Assembly: GCA_003021175.1 (NCBI GenBank)
Contig: PXQV01000001.1
Span: 1,869-65,868, forward strand
Length of the DNA: 64,000 nt
Reading direction: 5' to 3'
From: Halobacteriales archaeon QH_7_66_36
GTDB lineage: Archaea > Halobacteriota > Halobacteria > Halobacteriales > Haloarculaceae
Under the pieces are notes generated by a model. It did no database searches. It was given only the letters and a program-made list of their open reading frames with translations, and was not told where the DNA came from. Below, one piece after another: positions 52,920 to 61,692 of this stretch (position 1 is the stretch's first letter; each line of letters opens with the position of its first letter). Both the position numbers and the translations under genes were made by a program.

Positions 52920-53570
52920 TCACGCCTCGTAGGAGAGCACGACGCCGTCGTCGAGCCGCTCCACGTCTCGCAGGTCCAGTTCCGGAAACCCCTCGACGAA
53001 CCCCTCGCCGTCGGCCAGCGTCGGCGCGTCGCGCCCGCCGATGATCATCGACCCGACGAACAGCGTCAGTTCGTCCACCAGACTGTCGGCAAACAGCGAG
53101 AAGATGAGTTCACCGCCCCCTTCGACCATCAGCCGTTCTACCCCGCGAGCGCCGAGTGCGTCGAGTGCGGCCGGGAGCGCGACTCGCTCCTCGCCCGCCT
53201 CGATGGGTTCTGCGCCCGCCGCGGCGAGCGCGTCGACTCGCTCCGTCGGCGCGCCGTTAGTTACCAGCACGTACGTCGTCGCCGGCCCATTCAGTATGTC
53301 GGCGTCGGGCGGCGTCCGGGCGCGGGAGTCGGCGACGATCCGTGCCGGGAATCCCTCCTTGTCGAGTTCGCGGCGACGGTGCTCGTCGTGGCGCAGCAGC
53401 GAGGGGTCGTCGGCGAGGACGGTGCCGACGCCGACCGCGACGGCGTCCGACTCTGCGCGGATGCGCTCCATCCGGGCGAAGTCCGCCGACCCCGAGATCT
53501 CCACCTGCTCGCGACGGCGCGTAGAGAGTTTGCCGTCGACCGAGACGGCCGCATTCACGTGGACGTGCAT
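52920..53570 (-). CDS. arfC: 2,5-diamino-6-ribosylamino-pyrimidinone 5'-phosphate reductase
   Basis: This 216-aa RibD C-terminal-type reductase has MHVHVNAAVSVDGKLSTRRR, the NADPH-binding DAVAVGVGTVLADDPSL and VEGGGELIFSLFADSLVDEL. It reduces the ribosyl group in archaeal riboflavin (and F420/FO) synthesis. Length is normal for the stand-alone archaeal enzyme. It converges with idi, with only 15 nt between the stops. Confidence 0.88.
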   Translation of the reverse strand: MHVHVNAAVSVDGKLSTRRREQVEISGSADFARMERIRAESDAVAVGVGTVLADDPSLLRHDEHRRRELDKEGFPARIVADSRARTPPDADILNGPATTYVLVTNGAPTERVDALAAAGAEPIEAGEERVALPAALDALGARGVERLMVEGGGELIFSLFADSLVDELTLFVGSMIIGGRDAPTLADGEGFVEGFPELDLRDVERLDDGVVLSYEA

Positions 53571-53622
53571 ACCGGTGCTGGTCGCGGCGCGCGGTTAGCG
53601 GTTTCGTCGTACCCTCGTGAAC

Positions 53623-53874
53623 GGCGGTGTTCAGATGAGCGGAGCGTCGCTCGACTGAGCAACCGCTCAGGGCGGGACTGAAAGGGGCCGGACGCTACGG
53701 GAAGCACGACGATGCAAGCCGCGAGGCGACGCAGTCGCCTCGGCCCGCTCGCGCGGCACCGCCGCGCGAGGACACCGCAGCCCGACCGACGGGAGGGCAA
53801 GGCGCGCGACCGTAGCGTCCGGGGGCTTTCTACACCTCGTTGGCCTCATAGTCCCCGGAGTCACTCTCATCTGA
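53623..53874 (+). repeat. structured dispersed element, long copy B with expanded stem
   Basis: The 5' and 3' parts match copy A (34677-34797). The middle carries about 130 extra nt. GAAAG..CCGGACGCTACGG (53680-53700) pairs with 53810-53830 (18 of 21 positions), forming a long stem that copy A has only as GAAAG/CTTTC. Inside the expanded arm are two more hairpins: 53722-53742 (arm CGAGGCGAC, loop GCA) and 53748-53770 (arm CTCGCGCGG, loop CACCG), 5 nt apart and of the same form as the accessory-region arrays. Confidence 0.75.
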
Positions 53875-53931
53875 ACACTACCGCGTGAACGGGCGATACA
53901 TCCTTGGGGAGTGGGGGCGAACCGACGGCTG

Positions 53932-55206
53932 ATGGATCTCGAAGCCGAAGCCGAGGAACTCGCCTCCGCCCTCGGCGCAAACAAAGAGGAGGTCTTGGAA
54001 GACTTAGAGAAGCTGGTCAGCTACTCCGTCCCGCTGGACGAGGCGAAGGGGTCGCTCCGCCGGAAGTACGGCGACAGCGACGCCTCCGGCGGCGACGAAC
54101 CGACGACCAAGGATATCGCCGACGTGGCGACCGACGACGCGAACGTCACCGTCACCGGGCGCGTGCTCACCGTCGGTAAACGGTCGATCCGCTATCAGGG
54201 GGAGGATCAGGTCATCTTCGAGGGCGAACTCGCCGACGGGACGGGCCGGATATCCTACACCGCGTGGCAGGATTTCGACCTCTCGGTCGGCGACGCGATA
54301 ACCGCGGGCAACGCCGGCGTCAGGGAGTGGGAGGGCTCGCCCGAACTCAACCTCGGCCAGTCCACGACGCTCGTGTTCGAGGACGAGCAGCCCGACGTCG
54401 AGTACGAGGTCGGCGGCGACCGGGCGCTCGACGAGCTGTCCCCCGGCGACCGCGGGCGGAACGTCGTGGTTCGCGTGCTGGAGTGCGAGCGGAAGACCAT
54501 CGACGGTCGCGACGGCGAAACCGAGATCCTGAGCGGCGTGCTCGGCGACGACACGGGCCGGCTCCCGTTCACGGACTGGGACCCGCACGCCGAGATCGAG
54601 GAGGGGGCGAGCGTCCGCATCGAGAACGTCTCGATACGCGAGTTCCGCGGCGTCCCGTCGGTGAACGTCTCGGAGTTCTCCTCGGTCATCGGACTCGGGG
54701 AGGACGTGACGGTGAGCGAGGACGCGCCGGAGATGGGTATCGACGAAGCCGTCACGTCCGGCGGTGCGTACGACGTTCGGCTGGTCGGCAACATCATCGA
54801 GGTGCGCGACGGCTCCGGGCTCATCGAGCGGTGTCCGGAGTGTGGCCGCGTCGTCCAGAACGGGCAGTGTCGCTCGCACGGTGAGGTCGACGCCGAGGAC
54901 GACCTCCGCGTGAAGGCGATCCTCGACGACGGCACCGGGACCGTCACGGCCATCCTCGGGCACGACCTCACCGCGGAGGTGTACGGCGGCGGCATCGAGG
55001 ACGCGAAGGAGCACGCCCGCGACGCGATGGACAAGTCGGTCGTCGCCGACGACATCCGCGAGAAACTCGTCGGCAAGGAGTACCGCGTGCGCGGCCAGCT
55101 CTCCGTCGACGAGTACGGCGCGAACCTCGACGCGACCGAGTTCGCCGGGAGCGACGACGACCCGGGCGAGCGTGCCCGTGACGCGCTCGCGGAGGTGCGC
55201 GCATGA
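53932..55206 (+). CDS. rpa1: replication protein A (RPA), three OB folds and zinc finger
   Basis: This 424-aa single-stranded DNA-binding protein acts in replication and repair. Start 53932 (MDLEAEAEELASALG) is preferred. OB folds lie at about 70-160, 170-265 and 275-400; the third holds a zinc finger (RCPECGRVVQNGQCRSHGEV). It overlaps the next gene by 4 nt. In Haloferax this type of RPA is encoded with an RPA-associated protein and a phosphoesterase, the same order as here. Confidence 0.92.
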   Translation: MDLEAEAEELASALGANKEEVLEDLEKLVSYSVPLDEAKGSLRRKYGDSDASGGDEPTTKDIADVATDDANVTVTGRVLTVGKRSIRYQGEDQVIFEGELADGTGRISYTAWQDFDLSVGDAITAGNAGVREWEGSPELNLGQSTTLVFEDEQPDVEYEVGGDRALDELSPGDRGRNVVVRVLECERKTIDGRDGETEILSGVLGDDTGRLPFTDWDPHAEIEEGASVRIENVSIREFRGVPSVNVSEFSSVIGLGEDVTVSEDAPEMGIDEAVTSGGAYDVRLVGNIIEVRDGSGLIERCPECGRVVQNGQCRSHGEVDAEDDLRVKAILDDGTGTVTAILGHDLTAEVYGGGIEDAKEHARDAMDKSVVADDIREKLVGKEYRVRGQLSVDEYGANLDATEFAGSDDDPGERARDALAEVRA

Positions 55207-56765
55207 GCGCCGACGAGGACGACGGACCGGGCACGCGCGAGGTGGCCCACCGGCTGTTCGCCGCGGAGTTCGACGACGCCGACTTCTCCTACTCCGAGAG
55301 CGACGAGGAGCGAGCGCCCAACTACGTGATCACGCCTTCGGGTGCGCGCGTCAATCGGCTGTTTCTCGCCGGCGTCCTCACCGAAGAGGAGTGGGTGAAC
55401 GACGACATGCTCCGCGCCCGCGTCGTCGACCCCACGGGTCCGTTCGTCACCTACGCCGGCCAGTATCAGCCCGACGAGCTGGCCTTCCTCGAACGGACCG
55501 ACCCGCCGGCGTTCCTCGCCGTGACGGGGAAGGCCCGCACCTTCCAGCCGGAGGACGGCGACCGGGTGTTCACCAGCGTCCGCCCCGAGTCGATCAGCGA
55601 GGTGGACGCCGACACTCGCGACCGCTGGGTCGTCGAGGCGGCCAAGCAGACGATTCACCGCGTCGAGACGATGGCCGCCGCGATAGAGACGGAGCTGTCG
55701 GGCGAGGAACTCGTCGCCGCGCTGGAGGCCGACGGCGTCGACGCGACGCTCGCCGCCGGTATCGCTCTCGCGCTCGACCACTACGGGACGACGCCCGCGT
55801 ATCTCGACGCGCTGCGCGAGTTGGCGGAGTCTGCGCTGGAGACTGTCGCCGGTGAGCGCGACGAGGTCGGTGGACTCGATGTCGCCCCCGACGAAGGTGG
55901 CGGCGACGCGAGTTCGCTCGCGACCGAGGAAGTGTCCGCCGAACCGACGGGGTCGACTGCCACTGCGGGCGAAACGACGGACCCGACCGGCGGCGAGTTC
56001 GACCCGGTGTCCGAGGGGACTGCCGCCGAGGCGGACTCGTCAGAAGCAGCGACCGCAGATTCGAATGACACTACGGAGGCGTCGGCTGCCGCTGCGACGG
56101 CCGAGAGCCAGAGCGGCGGTGCGACAGCGGAGGCGGCGAGCGAGACGGCAGAGGCGACCGACGCCGGCTCAGAGCCGAGGGAGTCGGAACGGATCGAATC
56201 CGAGGTCGACGACGCCATCGGCGACTTCGAGACGGACGGTGAGCTGGGCGACTTCGACGCCGACACCTCCGAAGAGTTCGACCCCGAGGAGGACGACGTA
56301 CTTTCGGATGAGGAACGCGAGGAGATAGAGTCGGAGTACGGCACCGACTTCTCGACCGGGAGCGAGGTGGACCCGGAGCCGGAACTGGAACCAGAGGAAG
56401 AGGCGAGCGAGGCGGACGCCGAAGCCACGGAGTCAGCCGATGAAGACGAATCCGAGGTCGAAGCGACGGCAGAGACCGCCGAACCGGAGGCGAGCGCCGA
56501 AGCTGAACCCGACACCGAACCAGAATCCGAAGCGACCGAGACGGCACCGGACGACGAGGCCGCGGCGGACGTGCCCGTCGACGAGGCGGTGATGGACGCG
56601 ATGGACGAACTCGACGGCGGCGACGGCGTGGCTCGCGACGAACTCGTGTCGGCTGTCGTCGACCGGACCGGTGCCGACTCGGACGAGGTGGCGGACGCCA
56701 TCGAGGACGCGCTGATGAGCGGGCAGTGTTACGAACCCGATGACGGCGTCCTGAAGCCGATATAG
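55203..56765 (+). CDS. rpap1: RPA-associated protein (RPAP, COG3390)
   Basis: This 520-aa protein has an N-terminal OB-fold-containing domain (1-200: AHRLFAAEFDDADFSYSESD, NYVITPSGARVNRLFLAGVL) as in haloarchaeal RPA-associated proteins. A long low-complexity acidic linker (about 225-445, Glu/Ala/Thr/Ser repeats) follows, then a small C-terminal winged-helix-like part (DELVSAVVDRTGADSDEVAD). The linker is much longer than the minimal family member. It is co-translated with RPA and probably binds it. Confidence 0.88.
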   Translation: MSADEDDGPGTREVAHRLFAAEFDDADFSYSESDEERAPNYVITPSGARVNRLFLAGVLTEEEWVNDDMLRARVVDPTGPFVTYAGQYQPDELAFLERTDPPAFLAVTGKARTFQPEDGDRVFTSVRPESISEVDADTRDRWVVEAAKQTIHRVETMAAAIETELSGEELVAALEADGVDATLAAGIALALDHYGTTPAYLDALRELAESALETVAGERDEVGGLDVAPDEGGGDASSLATEEVSAEPTGSTATAGETTDPTGGEFDPVSEGTAAEADSSEAATADSNDTTEASAAAATAESQSGGATAEAASETAEATDAGSEPRESERIESEVDDAIGDFETDGELGDFDADTSEEFDPEEDDVLSDEEREEIESEYGTDFSTGSEVDPEPELEPEEEASEADAEATESADEDESEVEATAETAEPEASAEAEPDTEPESEATETAPDDEAAADVPVDEAVMDAMDELDGGDGVARDELVSAVVDRTGADSDEVADAIEDALMSGQCYEPDDGVLKPI

Positions 56766-56766
56766 C

Positions 56767-57513
56767 GTGGTCCAGCCGGTCCCCGACCACCCAGTCGCGA
56801 CCGTTCGCGCGGACGGCGAGCAGATACTCGTCGCCGCCGACTACCACGCCGGACTGGAGGTCGCACTCCGTCGCGACGGTGTAGAACTGGACTCCGCCGC
56901 GAGGGAACGCCGCGACGCGTTGCTGTCGCTCGTCCGGTCGGAGCGGCCCGACCGGGTCGTGCTGCTCGGCGATGTCGCGAACGCCATCGGCTCGCCGGGC
57001 GACGAGGAGCGCGAGGAGTTGGACGCGCTCTTCGACGCGCTGACCGGCTACGCGCCCGTCTCGGTGGCGAAGGGGAACCACGACGGCGAACTCGGCCAAG
57101 TCGTCGCAGCTCTCGGCTACGACGACGTGACCGTCTCCGACGGCGAGGGGTTCCGGATCGGGGACGTCGGGTTCGCACACGGGCACACGTGGCCGGCACC
57201 GGACGTGCTCGACGCGGGGACGCTCTGTCTCGCCCACGAACACCCGCAGGTGCGACTGGAGGACGAGGTGGGCGGCGGCCGGACGGAGCGCGCGTGGCTC
57301 CGCGGCCAGCGCGATCCGGAGCCGTTCCGCGAGCACAGCGGCGTGACCTCCGAGGGCGAGGTGGTCCTGTTTCCGGCGTTCAACGACCGCGTCGGCGGCA
57401 CGTGGGTCAACGAAGCAGACGGCTTCCTCGCGCCGTTCCTCCCGGCGGGGTTCCGGGACGCGGAGGCGTATCTCCTCGACGGAACGCGGCTCGGTGCCTA
57501 CGACGCGGTGTGA
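56767..57513 (+). CDS. rpe: calcineurin-like metallophosphoesterase of the rpa operon (Rpe)
   Basis: This 248-aa protein starts with GTG 56767, one base after the rpap stop. The two-metal phosphoesterase motifs are present: DYHAG (for DxH), LGDVAN (GDxx), KGNHDGE (GNHD/E) and AHGHTW (GHxH region). It belongs to the COG1407 group. The substrate may be a nucleic acid or nucleotide, given the operon. Confidence 0.88.
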   Translation: MVQPVPDHPVATVRADGEQILVAADYHAGLEVALRRDGVELDSAARERRDALLSLVRSERPDRVVLLGDVANAIGSPGDEEREELDALFDALTGYAPVSVAKGNHDGELGQVVAALGYDDVTVSDGEGFRIGDVGFAHGHTWPAPDVLDAGTLCLAHEHPQVRLEDEVGGGRTERAWLRGQRDPEPFREHSGVTSEGEVVLFPAFNDRVGGTWVNEADGFLAPFLPAGFRDAEAYLLDGTRLGAYDAV

Positions 57514-57564
57514 CGCCCGTCGGCCACCGAGTCGCTTAATCGGCCGTCACTCTAAACGCGTGTA

Positions 57565-60387
57565 GTGACTGACGCGCAGGGAATCGACGCGTTCGCGAGG
57601 CTGTCGAAGCCGGTACGGGCGGCGCTGTCCGACCGCGGTTTCGACCGGCCGACCGAGCCACAGCGGCGCGCGATTCCGCCGCTCGCCGAGGGACGAAACG
57701 GCCTCGTGGTCGCGCCGACCGGGACCGGCAAGACGGAGACGGCGATGCTGCCCGTCCTGTCTGCGATCGCCGAGCGGGAGCCGACCCACGGGATCGGCGC
57801 GCTGTACGTGACGCCGCTACGCGCGCTCAACCGCGACATGCGCGAGCGGCTGGACTGGTGGGGCGAGACGCTCGACATCGAGGTGGACGTGCGCCACGGC
57901 GACACCTCCGACTACCGCCGGAGCCAGCAGGCGGACGACCCGCCGGACGTGCTGGTCACGACGCCCGAGACGCTACAGGCGATGTTCACGGGCGAGAAAC
58001 TGCGGCGGGCGCTTTCGGACGTGGAACACGCCGTCGTCGACGAGGTGCACGAGTTGGCGGCCTCGAAGCGGGGCGCACAGTTGGCTGTCGGTCTCGAACA
58101 TCTCCGCGAGTACGCCGGCGCGTTCCAGCGCATCGGCCTCTCGGCGACGGTCGGCGACCCCGAGGAGGTGGGCCGATTCCTCACCGGTGCCCGCGACTGT
58201 GCCGTCGTCGAGGTGGCGGCGGGAAGCGACATCGAGATCGAGGTCGTGGAACCCGAGATCACGCCCGACGACGAGGTGCTCGCCTCCGAACTCGTCACCG
58301 ACGCGGCCGTCGCAAGCCACGTCCGCGCCATCGACGAGCGCATCGCGGCTCACGAGTCGACGCTCGTGTTCGTGAACACGCGAACGACCGCCGAAGGGCT
58401 CGGCTCCCGGCTCAAGGAGTACGGGACGGACATCGCCGTCCACCACGGCTCGCTGTCGAAGGAGGCGCGCGTCGACGTGGAGGACCGGCTCAAGGGAGGC
58501 GAGATAGATGCGCTCATGTGTACGTCGTCGATGGAGCTCGGCATCGACGTGGGCACCATCGACCACGTGATACAGTATCACAGCCCGCGCGAGGTGGCGC
58601 GACTGCTCCAGCGGGTCGGTCGCGCCGGCCATCGGTCGGGTCGCACCTCGACGGGGACGGTCATCACGACGCGACCCGACGACACCTTCGAGGCGCTGGC
58701 TATCGCGCGGATGGCCGAGGAGGGCGTCGTCGAGGACGCCGCCATCCACCACGGCTCGCTCGACACCGTCGCCAACCAGATCGCCGGCATCCTCATGGGG
58801 GCAGGGGAGATCTCCGCCCGCGGCTGTTACGAAATCGTCAGCCGCGCGTACCCGTACCGGAATCTCGACGAGGAGACGTTCAAATCGGTCGTTCGGGAGC
58901 TGTCGAGCAACCACGTGCTCTGGCTGGAGGCGGACCACGACCGACTGGAGAAGTCACGCGGCACGTGGGAGTACTTCTATCAGAACCTCTCGATGATCCC
59001 CGACGAGCAGAACTTCCGCGTCGTGGACATGGCCTCCGGGCGCACGGTCGGGACGCTGGCCGAGCGGTTCGTCGTCAACTTCGCTGCGCCGGGGGAGGTG
59101 TTCATCCAAGGCGGCGAGATGTGGCGGATCACGACCGTCGACGAGGACGAGGAGACGGTGCAGGTGACGCCCGTCGAGGACCCCGGCGGCGAGGTGCCCT
59201 CGTGGACCGGCCAAGAGATCCCCGTCCCGTACGACGTGGCACAGCGCGTCGGCCGGATGCGCGCTGAGGCGCGCGAGGCGTTCGACGCAGGGAGTTCGCG
59301 GGCGACCGTCGCCGGCGGGATGACCGAACCGTATCCGACGGACGCCCACACCGCGAGCGAGGCGCTCGACCCCGTGGAGCGTCACGAGGCTCCGATGCCC
59401 GCCGACGAGACGATACTCGTGGAAGGGTACGGTCGGGAAGTCGTGCTGAACGCGCCGTTCGGCCACACGACGAACGAGACGCTCGGCCGGCTGCTGTCGG
59501 CGCTCGTCGGCCAGCAGACGGGGTCGTCGGTGGGACTGGAGACGGACCCGTACCGCATCGAACTGGAGGTGCCGTCGGGCGTCTACATCGGCGACGTGGT
59601 CGACCTGCTGTACGACACGGACCCCGACCACGTGGAGCCGCTCATCGAGCTGTCGTTAAAGAACTCGGACGCGCTGAAGTACAAGCTCGCGCAGGTGGCC
59701 GCGAAGTTCGGCGCGCTGAAGAACTGGAAGGGCGGCCGCGGCTTCGGCCGCGACCGGCTGCTGGAGGCGCTACGGGACACCCCCGTCTACGACGAGGCGC
59801 TCCGCGAGACGCTCCACGTCGACCTGAACGTCGAGCGGACGGCCGAGATCCTGCGAAGCGTCCGCCGCCGGGAGATCACGATCGAGACGGTCGGCGAGCG
59901 GACGCCCATCGGTCTCGGCGGTCGGTCGTCCGGACAGGAACTGCTCTCGCCGGAGAACGCCGACGCCTCCGTCATCGAGACGGTGAAAGAGCGCATCCGG
60001 AACGACCGGATGTTGCTGTTCTGTCTCCACTGTCAGGACTGGGAGCGGAAACGACAGGTGAAACGGATCGACGAGACGCCGTCGTGTCCGCGCTGTGGCT
60101 CGACGCGGGTCGCGGCGCTCAACCCGTGGGCCGACGAGGTGGTGTCCGCGGTCAAGACCGACGAGAAGGACGACGAACAGGAGCGGATGACCGAGCGAGC
60201 GTTCAAGGCCGGCTCGCTCGTCCAAGGCCACGGGAAGAAGGCGGTCATCGCGCTCGCGGCCCGCGGCGTCGGCCCGCGCAACGCCGCCCGCGTCATCAAC
60301 AAGCTCCGCGACGACGAAGACGACTTCTATCGCGACATCCTCGCCCGCGAGCGCGAGTACGCCCGGACGAACGCCTTCTGGGACTGA
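57565..60387 (+). CDS. lhr: Lhr-type superfamily 2 helicase
   Basis: This 940-aa helicase starts with GTG 57565. Motifs: Q-motif-like RPTEPQRRAI, Walker A APTGTGKTETA, DEVHELAASKRG, SATVGD, and the second RecA domain with VFVNTRTTAEGLGSRL and QRVGRAGHRSG. The middle holds the Lhr winged-helix and Lhr-specific domain (about 440-800). A zinc finger (FCLHCQD ... CPRCGSTRV) near 810-850 marks an archaeal Lhr2-like form. It acts on DNA or RNA-DNA hybrids in repair. It follows the rpa operon by 51 nt. Confidence 0.9.
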   Translation: MTDAQGIDAFARLSKPVRAALSDRGFDRPTEPQRRAIPPLAEGRNGLVVAPTGTGKTETAMLPVLSAIAEREPTHGIGALYVTPLRALNRDMRERLDWWGETLDIEVDVRHGDTSDYRRSQQADDPPDVLVTTPETLQAMFTGEKLRRALSDVEHAVVDEVHELAASKRGAQLAVGLEHLREYAGAFQRIGLSATVGDPEEVGRFLTGARDCAVVEVAAGSDIEIEVVEPEITPDDEVLASELVTDAAVASHVRAIDERIAAHESTLVFVNTRTTAEGLGSRLKEYGTDIAVHHGSLSKEARVDVEDRLKGGEIDALMCTSSMELGIDVGTIDHVIQYHSPREVARLLQRVGRAGHRSGRTSTGTVITTRPDDTFEALAIARMAEEGVVEDAAIHHGSLDTVANQIAGILMGAGEISARGCYEIVSRAYPYRNLDEETFKSVVRELSSNHVLWLEADHDRLEKSRGTWEYFYQNLSMIPDEQNFRVVDMASGRTVGTLAERFVVNFAAPGEVFIQGGEMWRITTVDEDEETVQVTPVEDPGGEVPSWTGQEIPVPYDVAQRVGRMRAEAREAFDAGSSRATVAGGMTEPYPTDAHTASEALDPVERHEAPMPADETILVEGYGREVVLNAPFGHTTNETLGRLLSALVGQQTGSSVGLETDPYRIELEVPSGVYIGDVVDLLYDTDPDHVEPLIELSLKNSDALKYKLAQVAAKFGALKNWKGGRGFGRDRLLEALRDTPVYDEALRETLHVDLNVERTAEILRSVRRREITIETVGERTPIGLGGRSSGQELLSPENADASVIETVKERIRNDRMLLFCLHCQDWERKRQVKRIDETPSCPRCGSTRVAALNPWADEVVSAVKTDEKDDEQERMTERAFKAGSLVQGHGKKAVIALAARGVGPRNAARVINKLRDDEDDFYRDILAREREYARTNAFWD

Positions 60388-60451
60388 CCCGACCTCGCCG
60401 CCCCTCGCTCGCAGGCACGGGGTTTATCGCCGGCGGAACCGACCCCCCGAT

Positions 60452-61258
60452 ATGCGAGCGAAGGACATCCGCGCGAAGGCGGGTGAGGAGCCGATCACGA
60501 TGCTGACGGCCTACGACGCGCCGACGGCCGAGATGATCGACGACGCCGGAGTGGACGTGATCCTCGTCGGCGATTCGGTTGGAAACACGCAACTCGGCTA
60601 CGAGTCGACGCTGCCGGTCACCGTCGACGAGATGGCGAGTCACACCGCGGCGGTCGCTCGGGCGACGGAGGAGGCGTTCGTGCTCGCGGATATGCCGTTT
60701 CTCTCCTACGGCGCGAGCCTCGACACGGCCGTCGAGAACTGCGGCCGGATGCTGAAGGAGGCGAAGGCCGACGGCGTGAAGCTCGAATCCGGGCCACACA
60801 CCGTCGAGTTGACCGACCGGCTCACGGAGCTTGGTATTCCGGTGCAGGCACATCTCGGACTCACCCCACAGCAGGAGAAGGAGACGGGGCTGTTCCGGCA
60901 GGGCACCGACGCCGAGAGCGCCGAGGAGATACTCGACCTCGCGCTCGCCCACGAGGAGGCCGGCGCGTTCTCGCTCGTGCTCGAACACGTGCCCGCCAAC
61001 CTCGCGGGGGAGGTGACCGACCGGCTCTCGATTCCGACCATCGGTATCGGTGCCGGGTCGGCGTGTGACGGACAGGTGCTCGTGGTCGACGAGGTGATCG
61101 GCCGGAGCGAGGACACGGCACCGTTCTCGCAGGCGTGGGGCGACGTGCGCGGCGAGATGGAGCGGGCCATCGACGGCTATCTGCACGACGTGGAATCCGG
61201 CGAATTTCCCGCTGACGAACACTCACACCACGAATCGGATCTGGACGACGTGTACTGA
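60452..61258 (+). CDS. panB: 3-methyl-2-oxobutanoate hydroxymethyltransferase
   Basis: This 268-aa TIM-barrel enzyme transfers a hydroxymethyl group to 2-oxoisovalerate, the first step to pantothenate and CoA. It shows LTAYDAPTAEMIDDAGVDVI, LVGDSVGN (metal Asp), VLADMPFLSYG and IPTIGIGAGSACDGQVLV. Length is normal with a short acidic tail. Confidence 0.95.
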   Translation: MRAKDIRAKAGEEPITMLTAYDAPTAEMIDDAGVDVILVGDSVGNTQLGYESTLPVTVDEMASHTAAVARATEEAFVLADMPFLSYGASLDTAVENCGRMLKEAKADGVKLESGPHTVELTDRLTELGIPVQAHLGLTPQQEKETGLFRQGTDAESAEEILDLALAHEEAGAFSLVLEHVPANLAGEVTDRLSIPTIGIGAGSACDGQVLVVDEVIGRSEDTAPFSQAWGDVRGEMERAIDGYLHDVESGEFPADEHSHHESDLDDVY

Positions 61259-61420
61259 CCCGTCACTTCGCCGTGATAGCCGCCGCCGGCGACTGACGGC
61301 CCGATCGTCCTTCGCCTGTCGGAACCGGCGACCTTCGAAGCCGCCGACGCACTCTTTGCCCTGAACCACGAACAGTCGATTGTTCGCTCTTACTTACGCT
61401 GAGGCCGCGCAGCAGGACAA

Positions 61421-61431
61421 CTTTCATATAT
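61421..61431 (+). promoter_or_regulatory. TATA box of the cdc48 operon
   Basis: TTTCATATATC lies 25-35 nt before the ATG at 61456, fitting a leaderless transcript. The 190 nt further upstream contain no ORF I can support. Confidence 0.6.
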
Positions 61432-61455
61432 CACTATCGCTTACGTAGAGTTAGC

Positions 61456-61692
61456 ATGGATGGCTCACACGAACTGTTCAGCCGCGGTGAGGGTATCGTC
61501 AGTACCCGGTACGAGGACGGTGACGCGGTCGTGTTCGTCGCCGACTTCGGCGCGAACGACGTGGCCGTCGACGTGGTGAACGACACGGTCATCGTCGTCA
61601 CCGACGACGACCAACACGAGTTCGAGGTGCCGGCCGGCGAGACGACCGCGCGAGCGAACAACGGCGTGGTGACCGTGGAGGTGCAGGCATGA
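61456..61692 (+). CDS. small Hsp20/alpha-crystallin-like protein upstream of cdc48
   Basis: This 78-aa protein is mostly beta strand: [40 protein letters not shown] and [20 protein letters not shown]. The order resembles a minimal alpha-crystallin (Hsp20-like) sandwich. I recall it as a haloarchaeal DUF7127-type family. It overlaps the Cdc48 start by 4 nt, so it may be an adaptor or partner of that unfoldase. Confidence 0.75.
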   Translation: MDGSHELFSRGEGIVSTRYEDGDAVVFVADFGANDVAVDVVNDTVIVVTDDDQHEFEVPAGETTARANNGVVTVEVQA

